64,000 nt of DNA, from the NCBI GenBank assembly GCA_020726505.1, contig JAHLEZ010000012.1:1054001-1118000 (forward strand), given 5' to 3'. Below the pieces are notes generated by a model. That model had not been told where the DNA came from and searched no databases. It worked only from the letters and a program-made list of their open reading frames with translations. The DNA comes from Leptodontidium sp. MPI-SDFR-AT-0119. Taxonomy: Eukaryota > Ascomycota > Leotiomycetes > Helotiales > Leptodontidiaceae. Numbering within the stretch: the stretch's first letter is position 1; each line of letters opens with the position of its first letter. Below are positions 1-11,090 of this stretch, piece after piece. Both the position numbers and the translations under genes were made by a program.

Positions 1-3000
1 TTGAGTAGTAATCTGGAGACAGGAGACGGAGAGAAGGAGGGAAGGAAGGGAGGGAGGGAGGGAGAAAAAGAGGGTAGAGTAAACTTACAATAACAGCCAT
101 TATACGCAACCCCCTCCCGTCTCCAGAAAGGGATACAGCGCCCGCCGTTGCAGCATTCAGAGCTAGTGGAGCAGTCTTCTGTACGTGGTGATTTTTGGCG
201 GTTAGCAAGGGGCAAGGAGTAAAGGGTAAAGGTATAAAGTGCGGCAACAAAAGGAAATCAAGTCAGGAAAGGGGGGGAGGGAAGTCTGGATCAAAACTTA
301 CTTGCGTACTCGATACACTGGGAGTGGACTTCTCCTGTAGAGTGGAAGATGCTTGGGCTGCTGGCGGTAGTAGGGATGCCCTGCATTTGGGTCTACCTTA
401 GTAGCTATTTTGAGAAGGTAGAGGAGAAGAGGGGAGGAGAGGCGAGCATACGTTAATCTTAACGACGACATCGAGGTTTAGTTCTAGAGCAGGTAGAGCA
501 AGGATAGAAGTGAAGCTCAAGAGAGCGATGGAGATGGCGCGTGTGAGCTTTATATTTCATTTCCTTCTTTGGACCGTGTGGGTTGATTCTTGGGATGTGA
601 TGATAATTGGGAGTGTATTCCTGTTGTCTCTTTTGGTTATTTAGAGGGTTTGATGGGAGGATTTATTTAGAAATACATTGATTTCTTCCCCCAAGCTCCG
701 AAAGCTAGGTTGCCGACCATTTTCATACTTATACTTCTCACACAGTGTATTCTGTATATTATTTAGTTTCGGGAGGGTAGTAAATATTATGTTGTGTTTT
801 ATTGTACTGTGTTGTGCCATGTTTAGTTTCGAGAGGTAATCGATGATCGCCACCACCGTACCACACACTCCTTACTCCACTGCCAAGAATACCATCATAA
901 GTTCTTGTTGGCTAAGATGTGATAGTTGTAACATATTGACAGTACACAGTACACTGTCTTGTAAAAGAGCCTCGGATATCATAGAAGGCACAGAGGTAGA
1001 ACTCCCCTCCTCTCAGCGCATAGTCATAGACAGGGCGATACCCAGAGATCAGAAATTCCTTCAACATGCTCGCTAAAGGAGGGGTTCTGAGTCATGTTGC
1101 ACTAAATCCCGCTTTCCTTCACTTTTGTGTTGTCTTGTCTTGTCTTGTCTTATCATGTGTGTTGTGTTTCGTTGCCTGGCTTCGGTAAAGATTGTCAACA
1201 TCTATGTCGCTTACTGGCGGGAAATGTGTCACACAATTATCGGTCAAAGCTCGACTCATATGCTACCATATTTGCAGATCGGCCAGTGGTACAGAGATGT
1301 GATTGTGTAAGTTCCCTCAAGTGTTCGGCATGCTGTAACGGTGGAGATGAATCGAACTACTCAACCGATGAAGCTACCTGCCTATCCCCATTTCACTTTT
1401 GAGGCCCAAACTGTTTCCAGCCATTACTGGAGATTTCGTTTTGAAGGAGCTTCGATATTTAGGAGAAGGGTTTCCTATCATCAAGTCTCTCCAGACTCTT
1501 ATCTTAGGTTCGGATCAATCTAACGGCTCTCCACAGTTGTGCAACCAAAGGGCGGGGTGAAAGCCGAGTCAAAAATCTTGGATGCGGGGAAAGTTTTGGA
1601 TTTGGAATCAATAAGCAGATATTGAGTTAATATAAGCAAAGTATTTACAGTTCCGAAGTCAATTTGTTGTTTAAACTGTGGGCTTACCTTGCTAATATCT
1701 CGAGTCGTGTTGGTAAGTACGACACAACGGTATTTTTTCGTTTGGCTCACAAATATGTTACGTAGCCGTCAACGACTATCTCTAGTGTATCAGCAAACCT
1801 TTGATTCATCAAGGTGAGTCGAGGAATGTTGTGAAGGCCCAAGAGAACTCACTGGCTGATTTCCAGTTAGCATTCAAAGCCAAGATACGTTTCCCTCTTC
1901 GGAATGTCACAGGTACAGGGAGGCTGCAACAGATACTTCTGCACCAAACTATAAATAGCAAGACTGGTATAGTAATGTCTATTGACAGCCAAATCTATGA
2001 ATTTACCTGGATCTGCTCCATAGCTGGTTAAGCAGATATCTTTGTAACGATTAACTCGTGCCAATCAACATCTCTGGCATGCATTCGACTACCCGTGAAC
2101 ACATATCAGCTTCCGTGGAACTTATATTGAAACTGGGCGATATGTGTATGATTAAATTCGGTGTTATTAGTAGCAATTAATACCATTTTCCTTCGTCTTT
2201 GAATTTCTCCTCTTCTGCTTGCTTTGCATCTTTTCCCCCTCGAATACTAGAGCGACCTTTGAAGGCTTTGAAGCCTATGTTGATGGAATTGAAGTCTTTG
2301 AAGAATCCTGTCAACACCTAAGTGGAATGTTTGGGCTAAGTTGTAATTTCGGATACCGCAGGAAGATCACGACTCAGCAACTGATCAGAGTGGTATCGGC
2401 CCCCCAGGTGCCCCGGTTGAGGATTGACCCACTTTTAAACTGTACCGGAATGCATATGAAGAGACAAGTGCACGGTTACGTTAGGTCGCAACTTGTTTAC
2501 TGTCCCACTGTCTTAGGCGAGGCAGGTCTATTACCAGTAAATTCTAACACCAGAGTAGTAGAATTTACGTGCCTATAACAAAGCAGGTGGGTTCCAACAA
2601 TAAAGTATGGATAATATAATATCAGAGAGCTAAGTATACAACTCAAGTCTTGGGATGTGGCGCTTTGAGCGCTGCCAGCGCTCTCGGTGACCGCTGTGAG
2701 AGATTCAGGGACCAGTTCGCTAAAATACAGGCTCCTGTTCACCGCGAAAACCACGTGAAGTTAAGTCTCAATATTTCCCATTCCTCAAGAGATGAACCCA
2801 AGAAACTGCGATCAACAAACCTTGGGAATAGATAGTGTGAGTGCGAATGGCTCACAAACTCAAATCATTTTTGGATCTACACTGGTTCTGGCGTAGTGCT
2901 GGCTGAAATGGAGCGAGGAAAGCTATTTCTTATCCCATCAGAAACACATTGGCCAATTACAATTGCAGCTGAGCATTTTTCTCTGTACCACCCGGCTACC

Positions 3001-3120
3001 AGGCTTGGACGAGCTGCCCCAGATACCAGACTTCAAGAGCTGTGGGTCACTCACTACTGACGGGGCGGGTGAAAGGACAGAGGCTTGACAGAGCCTTAGA
3101 GGTTCCCCTCCCCCGCATTT
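1..3120. other. gene-free stretch at the left edge
   Basis: I find no ORF here with a recognisable domain, and none that joins to a neighbour through good splice signals. Positions 30-80 are a purine-rich tract (GGGA/GGAA runs). On the minus strand this becomes a pyrimidine tract ending in CTCCAG at about 14-19, with a GTAAGT at about 85-90, so it could be a 5' leader intron of a minus-strand gene lying off the left edge. Short ORFs at 1520-2754 look random. Nothing suggests a tRNA or a complete transposon. Confidence 0.5.
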
Positions 3121-3127
3121 ACGTACC

Positions 3128-3134
3128 TATAAAA
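3128..3134 (+). promoter_or_regulatory. TATA box of the GFA-fold gene
   Basis: TATAAAA lies 106 bp before the ATG of the next gene and is followed by a CT- and CA-rich leader, the usual arrangement of a fungal core promoter. Assigned by position and motif only. Confidence 0.6.
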
Positions 3135-3239
3135 CGCATCCCACTTACTCTCGCAACCCCTCCACTTTCACAAAACATCAAAGAACTTCAAGATTTATCA
3201 AAACAAAAAACCGACGTTAACTACCTTCAAACCGCAAAT

Positions 3240-3820
3240 ATGCCTACTGGATCCTGCATGTGCAGTGCCGTTCACTACGAGTACCAGGGTTCGTCAACTA
3301 TTAGCCTCCCGTCTCTGCAGCTCACTAACAGCGGGTGACAGGCGAACCTGACGTGACAGCCCTCTGCCATTGCGTCGATTGGTAAAGTTGAAGCCATCAA
3401 GGTGTTTGAGTCCCTGGCTAACAACACCAATGTAGCCAGAAATGGAGTGGTGGCGCCTATACTTCCAACATCGTGGTTGCTAGGAAGGCATTTAAGGTTA
3501 CCCAGGGAAAGCCCAAGTCATGCGTCGTTACTGGTGCTTCCGGCAAGAAGAATAACCACTTCTTCTGTGGCGGTAAAACTCCATTTTCTACACTGTCGGG
3601 AATGTTTCTAGTTTGGATGGACGCTAACTTGCAAGTAGACTGTGGCAGTAGCTTGTACACTGAGTTGGAGGTCATGCCCGATCAGGTTTGCATCAAGAGT
3701 GGAGGCGTGGATGACCGCAGTGTCCGAGATTATCCTGTTGGCGTCGAGTTCTACGTCAAAGATCGCATGAAGTATTCCGCCGCTGTCCCGGACGCAAAGC
3801 AAGTTCCTCAATTCGGCTAA
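3240..3820 (+). CDS. CENP-V/GFA domain protein (glutathione-dependent formaldehyde-activating enzyme-like)
   Basis: Four exons, 3240-3288, 3342-3381, 3436-3572 and 3639-3820, encode 135 aa. The frame is continuous across all joins, which fall in codons for Gly, Cys and Asp. The zinc-ligand pattern of the GFA/CENP-V fold is visible: SCMCSAV near the N-terminus, ALCHCVDCQKWSGGAYTSN in the middle, and FFCGDCGSSLYTE across the last join. The length is normal for the family. Family members are small zinc proteins, and some bind glutathione adducts such as S-hydroxymethylglutathione; the real substrate of most fungal copies is unknown, so the formaldehyde role is only a family label. The third intron is 66 nt, a multiple of three, and has no stop, so retention would insert 22 residues into the last zinc motif. 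The gene has a TATA box at 3128 and an AATAAA at 3900. It converges with the DUF2235 gene. Confidence 0.85.
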
Positions 3821-3899
3821 GCCATTGTCAAATGACTGATCAGAGACCTGAACTACCATGCTTGTGTGGTGGCTGTGTTGAATTTTCGACTTATCCAAT

Positions 3900-3905
3900 A
3901 ATAAA
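3900..3905 (+). terminator. polyadenylation signal (AATAAA) of the GFA-fold gene
   Basis: AATAAA lies 80 bp beyond the stop codon, with AT-rich sequence following. This is a plausible poly(A) signal, assigned by motif and distance only. Confidence 0.5.
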
Positions 3906-4168
3906 TCAATGATGGTTGAAAGATGTTCAGATTTTCACATATGATACAATTTGATTTCTGGATTGTCTTCCACTTCAGTGCCCGGACGCCCGCCCAGTAT
4001 TATACATGATTTTCAGTCTGTTAGTAAGAGTGACTTGTATCCAATCTTAGATCACGGAAACCCGAGAAACGAAGAGTCCCCCCAGCTGCATCGCTATCGT
4101 CAACCCCTGACTTCCGGCCGCCATTCTTCCAAGGTTTCAATTGCCCCAGATCCATCATATTACAAACC

Positions 4169-6244
4169 TCATGTTGTTACTTCAGAGGAAGGAGATTTAC
4201 CCCGGGACCGTGACGGTCCCGACACATCGGTAGAAGTTGATTCCCATATCTGTGTACATTTCTCACATGGCCGTATGATTTGGCTCTCCCTCTCAAACCT
4301 CTTCGCAACAAACTGTACACACCGGTCAACTTTCGACGATGGGGCAGGCGGTGGTAAGGCGTGGCATCTCCCCATGAGCAAATGAAATGTCCTACTGAGC
4401 ACAAGCGTGGGCTTTGGCGAGCCTTCATTGAATTGAACCTTTAGAGAGGCCTCAGATATGGTTTCAGGACCCGCTTTCGGATCATCATGATGCTTGAATT
4501 CGAAGGTCGCTTTCTTTGGTTTCTGGGGAATCCATGGTGTCTTTTTCCGTGCGTGTGGATTGTGACTTTGGTCCTGCAGATTTTTGAAGACCTCGTTCAA
4601 CTGATCGCTCTTGTCGTCCTGCTTGAGCCGGCCGAATGCTGAAAGTATGGCAGCAATAGGAATCTCCGCATTGTAAGACGCGTTCCCCTTGATACGCTCT
4701 TGCAGACGTTCCTGGTAGAGTGGATTATCAGGGGTGATGGTTTCGGCCATGTTGCGCGCTTGCTTGAAATTGATGTGGGCACAAAGGATATGCTTTGCCC
4801 ATCTCTCGAGAATCTCGGCTTCGAATTTGTTCTCGTCGTTTTTCGGTATAGCGGCACTGAGATGGCTGTTATCGAGTCGGGTGACTTTGGTATATGATGC
4901 TATACCAAGATAGAGAAGGATGTGAACACTGTAGTGGATTTGGTCTTCGCCTGGATCTCTTGAGCCCCAGCCACCAATACGCATGAGCACTGATCTCAAG
5001 CCGTCCTTAGAACGCACTGCAGGAGAAGTTAGCACACTTCAGAACAATTGATAACCTTTCTACTCACATAGGTCCGACGAGATAGGAGCTGTAGCGACAA
5101 CTTTACAGTGTTCCATATCCGCATTATTCTCATCCTCCGGGTCCTCGTCAACGTTGGCAGCCGATGGCTTCGACCACTCACGAGTCGTAGTGATTGACCA
5201 CAAAGTATCATGACTGAAATGAATCTGACTGGTAAGCTGTCCAATCATCCAGGCCAGTGTGATGTTCGCAAGTGTCATGTCCGGATTCCCACCCCCAACA
5301 TCACTGTGATTTCCCGCAAACCAAACTTGACTCAGCTTCTGATCCTTTGAGTCCTCTGACAATCGCCATTTCATGGGCATAAACAGCTTTCGTTTTTCGC
5401 CAAGGGCGAGGGCATGTATTGCGAGTTTGACGTTTTTAGGGACGATTTCGCCGACAGCGGGGGTAGTGGGATTTGTTGACAGCCTTCACGGTATCCCAGA
5501 CAGCACAGGCTTTAATTTCCACAGTCTCTCTCGTAAGCTCTCTCCAACCCTTGAGTTCATCGCACCAGTCTTTGAATTTTTGAACTCGCATGCTGTCCCT
5601 ACTGTTCAAGTGACTCCAAGCCTTGAAAAGCTTGGGAAGGTGACGGAGGCCACTCTTCGTCAGCAACCCAACATCGTTGATGAACTGTGCAACACATCGT
5701 ACAGTGAATGCTCCCCTTGAAAACCCAATGAGCACTATCTCGTCTTTTGAGCTTGACCAATTTAAACAGATGAAGCTGTAGGCTGCACGGATTGCTTTTG
5801 AAAGTCCTAAGATTGTGTCAGGACATTGCATCAATCACCTGACGATTAGGGGGGGGGGGGGGGGGGGGGGTTTCACAAACCTCTACCAATAGCTGCATCT
5901 CTCGTGTTGGTGAACCGACTAGTACCTGTTCCCACGCCTGGCTGGTAGTGTACGATCTGAATGAATGTTTGCTGTTTCCAGGTATCCTCGTCACTGACAC
6001 ATCGAGCAATTTTTGCTACATTTGTGAGGGGTTGGCCTTTTACGTCGTCGGCATTTTGCGTGCCATCACAGCACACAATCAGGCGTTTGTTGGGATATAG
6101 GACTAATCCTTCAGATGTTGTCTTGCGACTGAGAGGGCTGCTCTCCATATCGATTCGGTCTTGATGTTGGCAGCGTGGTGAGAATGGTGTGCCGTCCCTA
6201 GGAGTTGTAATTGTCACAAAATGGGAATCGGAGATACCTATCAT
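4169..6244 (-). CDS. DUF2235 alpha/beta-hydrolase-like protein, frameshifted
   Basis: Exons 6244-5881, 5806-5068 and 5016-4169; about 649 aa if one surplus base is discounted. DUF2235 marks are clear: KRLIVCCDGT at the N-terminus, VGTGTSRF, the nucleophile elbow IGFSRGAFTVR (GxSxG), AVWDTV (acidic residue) and WFAGNHSDVGGG (histidine). This domain is shared with bacterial Tle1-type lipases; fungal members are mostly uncharacterised. Exon 2 is one base too long to stay in frame. The shift maps to a run of five C in the coding strand (5459-5463), between the WDTVKAVN and VGEIVPKN segments. No intron fits there, so either the gene is broken or one base is wrong. Intron 1 contains a 22-base C run. 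The first in-frame ATG is at 6244. A TATA box at 6299-6305 would better suit the next ATG at 6148, so the start is uncertain. The C-terminal third, about 200 residues, is charged and unrecognised. Confidence 0.8.
5849..5870. repeat. 22-base G homopolymer (C on the coding strand) inside an intron
   Basis: Twenty-two consecutive G on the plus strand lie in the first intron (5807-5880) of the minus-strand DUF2235 gene, between the donor and the branch region. Runs this long mutate quickly and are often mis-sized in sequencing, so the length should be treated as approximate. Confidence 0.95.
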
Positions 6245-6298
6245 CAAGATACTGGCTGGTTCATTCGGCAGGCAAAAGATGGGCAGATCCACGGATGG

Positions 6299-6305
6299 TT
6301 ATATA
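6299..6305 (-). promoter_or_regulatory. TATA box of the DUF2235 gene
   Basis: TATATAA on the minus strand lies 54 bp upstream of the first in-frame ATG (6244) and about 150 bp upstream of the second (6148). An in-frame TAA just upstream of the first ATG rules out a longer reading frame in the same exon. Confidence 0.45.
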
Positions 6306-6311
6306 TTATTG

Positions 6312-9235
6312 TCGAAAGGAGAATGCCTATTACTCTGCGAAAAGCCTGGAAAGGGGCTATGGGTTGGAAAAGGCTGATGTTTGAGGTGATGTGGTTTTAT
6401 TAGTGGTCAGCTGGAGGCTGAGGGTGCAGGTGAAACATCAAATGTACTGTGCCCCGCCACAGCCCATGGATGCTGCATACAGCAGCGGCTATTCTTGGGG
6501 TCCAAAAGCCACTTTCATTTCAGGAAATGTGATAGTTACCATTACAAATTCAAAGAACACTTGCATGGAATATGGTATAATCAGAGTCCATTTACCCTCT
6601 TAAGGTCGAAATGAGGTCCCGAAGCCGTTCTGAAGCTAAGTAAAAGATATCGAAAAATCAAAAAGTTTGATGAACAGAGTGGGACTCTATATTTGAAGTT
6701 AGAAGAAATTCTTGAGATGCAAGACTTGAAGATATTGACGTACCGAACCCACGCCACTTTCGTGACCAGGAGATTGTTGTTAAGATAACCTTAACCTGGC
6801 GCCATAACCAGCTCGGCCATCTGTCCACGTGCTGGAAGGAATTGTCTTTACTTAAATATATATCTCCATTGAAAATTTCGAAGACGTTTTAGCCAATTGG
6901 AATGTCTGAGAGGGGGGGTTGAGGGGCATTTGCAAATCGGAATGGGGCGCTGGAACAGAATCCGATTGGCAAGCATGTCAGGCAGTGGCTTAGGACAGAG
7001 GAAAATACAGCGAGCAGAACTTCATGGAGTCGCAAAAAGGGCTTACCTGAATAAGAGAATCAGGGAAAGCGTTGAAACTTGGATTTGAGATTCGAGACGA
7101 GTTGTTGGAGTGCGGGTGCAAGTTACAGGCTTGACTCGCTATAATTTCAGGGCTGTTATCCCGAGAACCCCCAAGCACAAACTCGCTTATGAACGTTACG
7201 GGCATAATATAGGGGTTTCCTTAGCCACTGTTAATGTATACATACTAAAAATGTTGGCAAGACATTAAAACGTCCGAATTTCTGAAATAATCTTTGCTTG
7301 AACAGTAGTACCTGAAAGCAGCTTTGAAGTTCTCATCAAGAGACTCTTCCCCAAGTCCCGTGCTTGGAACAATTGAGTGCTGAACAGAACGCTTTCCTGT
7401 CAAAGTTTACCGGAATGTAATACAATAGAAGAAACAGGCCACAGGGCAGTGTTGGTATTCTTTGTATTGGCAAGTAAGCACAATTTCAATTGCTCCAATG
7501 CCGAATTTTGGGACTTGAAAACCCTCTGCTGGACGCTTTGGGATTAAAAGAGACAAGAGCGTCGCGTCTGCAGTGCTTTCTCTGTAAGTGATTTAAGTTG
7601 TGGGGTTTCTTGGGATTTGTCATAAATTCGCGCATTACCTGGATTCGATTGTTTTTCACACTTGTAAGAGGCATTACCATTGGAGATCGAAGACCCGAAA
7701 ATTCATTTATAATGGGTACTAGCTTGGTGGTTCTTGGTGACTTATCTTCTGGGAATTTTGCGTGACTCCAGGGAGAGAGAAATGGAAGTGTTCTGAGTCA
7801 CCCAAAATCTCGGACCTCAACCGAAATGGAGTCTTTCAGGACAATCATGCTCATAGTCAAAGAATCGAAGAATCATTAAAGTGAAAATTTCCGAACGACT
7901 GCCGGGTCTAAGTGTTCAGACCCTGCCTTCTTCTCCCCCTTCCACCTTCCCGCTACCCTTTCCATCTCCCACTCACGTTTCCCACTTCCATTCCCTCCTA
8001 ATGCAATCACAGTCCACCATCAGACCCACCACTGCCCAAAGCGGCTTCAAAACCGCTCAAATACACTTGCAAATGCTCAAGCACTCATCAATTTCTTCCG
8101 GCAGCCGATTGAACTTCAATTTTCCAAGCGTGTTGCAGGAGAAGTAAAGCGGGAAAGCGCGGCAGGCGGTTGTGGAACTGTTGCTTCCGCAGGTAAGAGT
8201 GTATGTCTTTGGTTTAGTAGTTGGCTTCGGGCTAGTTGGAGTAGCGTTGGCGCTGTAGCTGAAGATGGCGAGAAGGAGGAGGACTGGTGGGAGTTATTAG
8301 TTGAAGATAGGAGTGAGGAGCATTGGGAAGTACGTACGTATTGAGAGTCTCGAGATTGCTGGCTGCATGTTGGGGATTTCTTTGGTGGCTGGAATGCCGA
8401 TCAAGAGTAGGTTGTGCTTTCGATGAGATTGGGGTCAGCTTGTCGTTATTGGAAGTGACAGGTGTTAGGAGTTGTTTTCGAAGATGGCTGTAGGTTTTTT
8501 TCGTGGGGAATAAGGGCGACGGGTAGTACACAAGTGTCAGATATATACCTCTGAGTCGCCGAAGACAAAGACGACAAGTGCTATTGACTACCACTCTAGT
8601 TAGATCAATATTTACATGACCCTGAATAATCTTGGGCCTCGATCATTTGTTCTCTTTAGAAACTCTCAGAATCCTGACACCCCACGCCCGATAAAGAGAA
8701 AGAAAGGTTTTATTCAACACCATTTACGAAGCATAGCAAAAATGGTGAGCAAGGGTTATCTTACTGTACCAACATACCTCGAGCTCCTTTTGGTTCCCTC
8801 CCCTGCCCGCCAATAGCATCAGCAGACACATGAGTGTGCTTGGAGGAGAAGAGACAAGGTCGGCGAATTCAGGAACCAGAGTCAGAACGAAGTAAGATTC
8901 GAGAAAGAAGAATGCGAGATCAATGATTCGTCCAAAATAATATGATTGGCCGAACTGCAGAAATACAATAATTCAAGTCGCACAACATGCTTGATAGATA
9001 AATATCAGAACGAGGTCAAGCGCTCGCTCCTCCTAGTGTTTTATTCCCCATAATTGAGCTGCCGGAAACATTCCTTGAAGCTGATACTTGAAGGCGAAGT
9101 GCGAAAGAGACAGGCGTGAGAGGGAAAGACACCTGCAGATAGACCCCAGTTTCGACCGCAATGAATTCTCCACGACATGCTACTCACTTCCCCCAAAAGT
9201 CCAGACCCCATGCAGGTTGATACAGTCCGAGTATA
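6312..9235. other. gene-free stretch of 2.9 kb
   Basis: Only short ORFs without recognisable domains or fitting splice partners are present. There is an AT-rich TATATAT stretch near 6855-6865 and a CCAAT sequence near 6893, which could be a promoter for an unseen short transcript, but no credible coding sequence follows. Positions 7925-8000 are CT-rich. Confidence 0.5.
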
Positions 9236-10099
9236 TCATTCTCGCAATCGAGAGAGCGGATTGCGGGTATGGCGTGTGGGTAAGTGAGCGACCATGCTGG
9301 TTCCTTGACGCATCGGAAACACAGCACGTCCAAGTACTGCCGGCCTCATCCACTCTCTAGCACAGAAGCGACCACATTGATGTCTTTGGAAGAATGAGTT
9401 GATTCCACCTGGTCCTAGATCTGTTGGGCCATATTCCTGAGTCTGCGACATGATGACGGGATCGGAGAGAACGCTGAAACCACATGTCAGAAGGGCATTC
9501 AGATATAGTTCGGATCGCTTTCTATCGAAAGCAGAATACTCACTATCCGTCCTGATAGACACCACCTTGAAGGTCACAAAGCAGCAACTGACGATTGGAG
9601 TTGTGGTAGGAGAAGTGGCTCAGTGCCTGCATGGCGTCACTCCACTCAGATCCAGTGACCGACGCCCACTAGACAGTTGAAATGTCAGTCCATGAACCTA
9701 CCTCGGCAATAGGTTCAGCTTGGATATCCTTACTCCAGTGTTGCTGTTGAACTTCTCAAAGTTTTCAATCATGGGCTCGAGTAGAAGCTTTTGCTGGGAC
9801 ATTTCATACGTCCAGATTTCCGGGGTGTTCAGGAGGATCCGCCGTCCAGTTCCAAGCACACCAGCGCTGTCGAAGTCATCGACGATTCTTTGTGTACCAC
9901 GAATGATATTCATCTCCTCCTCGAAATAACCGGCTTCGTAGACAGATCCAGTCTTGAATTCCTTCGCAACACAGCGTTGGCCGCTCCTGTCACCAGCAGT
10001 ATATAATCCTGTCCAGACATTTTTGAAGGTTCCCGAAGCGAAGATGGCATCTTTATTGATAGAAGCTCTAGTTGAGTTGTTTGTCCTTGAGTTTGACAT
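9236..10099 (-). CDS. alpha-type protein kinase (MHCK/EF2K family)
   Basis: Exons 10099-9734, 9668-9544 and 9473-9236 encode 242 aa, essentially just the catalytic domain. Visible marks are the glycine-containing ASGTFKNVWTGLY loop, the ATP-site lysine in CVAKEFKTG (about K46), LLLEPMIENFEKFNSNTG, then ALSHFSYHNSN, LLLCDLQGG, YVLSDPVIMSQ and YGPTDLGPGGI. The zinc-binding tail is FFQRHQCGRFC (H195, C197 and C201). Alpha-kinases phosphorylate Ser/Thr and are unrelated in sequence to ordinary protein kinases; fungal substrates are largely unknown. The donor at GTAAGG (9733) is chosen over a later GTAGGT because only it keeps frame and gives NTG-W, a junction typical of the family. The ATG at 10099 is the first true ATG of the frame. 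No calmodulin-binding or WD40 regulatory region is present. The gene is divergent from TTI1, with 991 bp between starts. Confidence 0.9.
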
Positions 10100-10266
10100 C
10101 GTGCCTTGCTTGGGCAATGTTGGCGGTCTTGCTGAAGTGGTTCAAAGTGTGTTCGCTAGTTGCGGGGTGGGAATGGGGAGATATTTATCTTCTGAATATC
10201 ATACGAGATCATCAAGGAAGTTCTTGGGGAGTATTGCAGGATTCTGCTGGTCGTTTGCACCCGATC

Positions 10267-10275
10267 TTTTATAAG
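10267..10275 (-). promoter_or_regulatory. TATA box of the alpha-kinase gene
   Basis: CTTATAAAA on the minus strand lies about 170 bp upstream of the ATG at 10099. Motif and position only. The remaining 0.8 kb up to TTI1 shows no other recognisable element. Confidence 0.45.
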
Positions 10276-11090
10276 TGGTTGATACCCTAACATAGGAAAT
10301 GCATGAAACGAAGTGATCAAGCAGGAACCCGAACGGACCAAGCACAGTTCCATACAGTTCCGAAAACTCAAGGTAATTTGTGGGGGCTCTTTGCGCACGA
10401 TCCATTCTGCCAGGACTAAGGAATCAAAGGAGAGAGTAGCAAAGAAGGAAAAAGTTAGACACTGCATTCATAGTGTATTCTCATTTCTACTTGTGTGTTC
10501 GGTTATCTGAGAAAGAGGTTGTATCGCCAACTAAGGCAGGACATGAGATAAAAGAAAACGGAAAGGTCTGGAAGTAGGGATGATTCTTACTGGGAATGTG
10601 TTACATCCAAAGATATCATTGCGGAGTGATCGATTGACAGACATGTCAGAAACAGTCTGAGGTGCCCTAACAAAGAATCGCACAACACACCTACAGACCT
10701 GATGAAATAGAGTACTAAGGTAGACGAACTGACAGGGCGGTCATGTGCTAGAAGGAGTGAGGTACACTGGTACTATGGATCACTCAGCTCTTCTTGATCA
10801 ATAGCGTTGAATATTGATGTAAGACTGTCGCCGTACTTAGAGTTTCAATGAAGTAGTCGTTAGCACTCACACAGACTGAAGTAAGCCAAGCAGTTGTTCC
10901 TAAATCTACTAGACTATTCTGGGAAGTGCCGAGGTTTAGCCGGTAACCCAATCATACTCACCCAAGTCCAGCTTCAATTTCTCAGCCTTGCCTTGCCTCG
11001 CCTTGCCTCGATTGCCGTGAACCTCATGAGGTCTGTACCACCGCCTCACCCATCAACCAGGCCCTGTAATATGCACCATCTTCAGTCATT

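Noticed and set aside
1520..2754. Cluster of short ORFs on both strands
   Set aside because: None shows a domain or matching splice phases; I could not assemble a gene or transposon remnant.
6245..6292. Sixteen-residue N-terminal extension of the DUF2235 protein
   Set aside because: It would begin at a GTG codon, not an ATG, and an in-frame TAA lies just upstream.
9698..9733. Extension of alpha-kinase exon 1 to a GTAGGT donor
   Set aside because: It leaves exon 2 out of frame; the GTAAGG donor at 9733 keeps the frame and family sequence.
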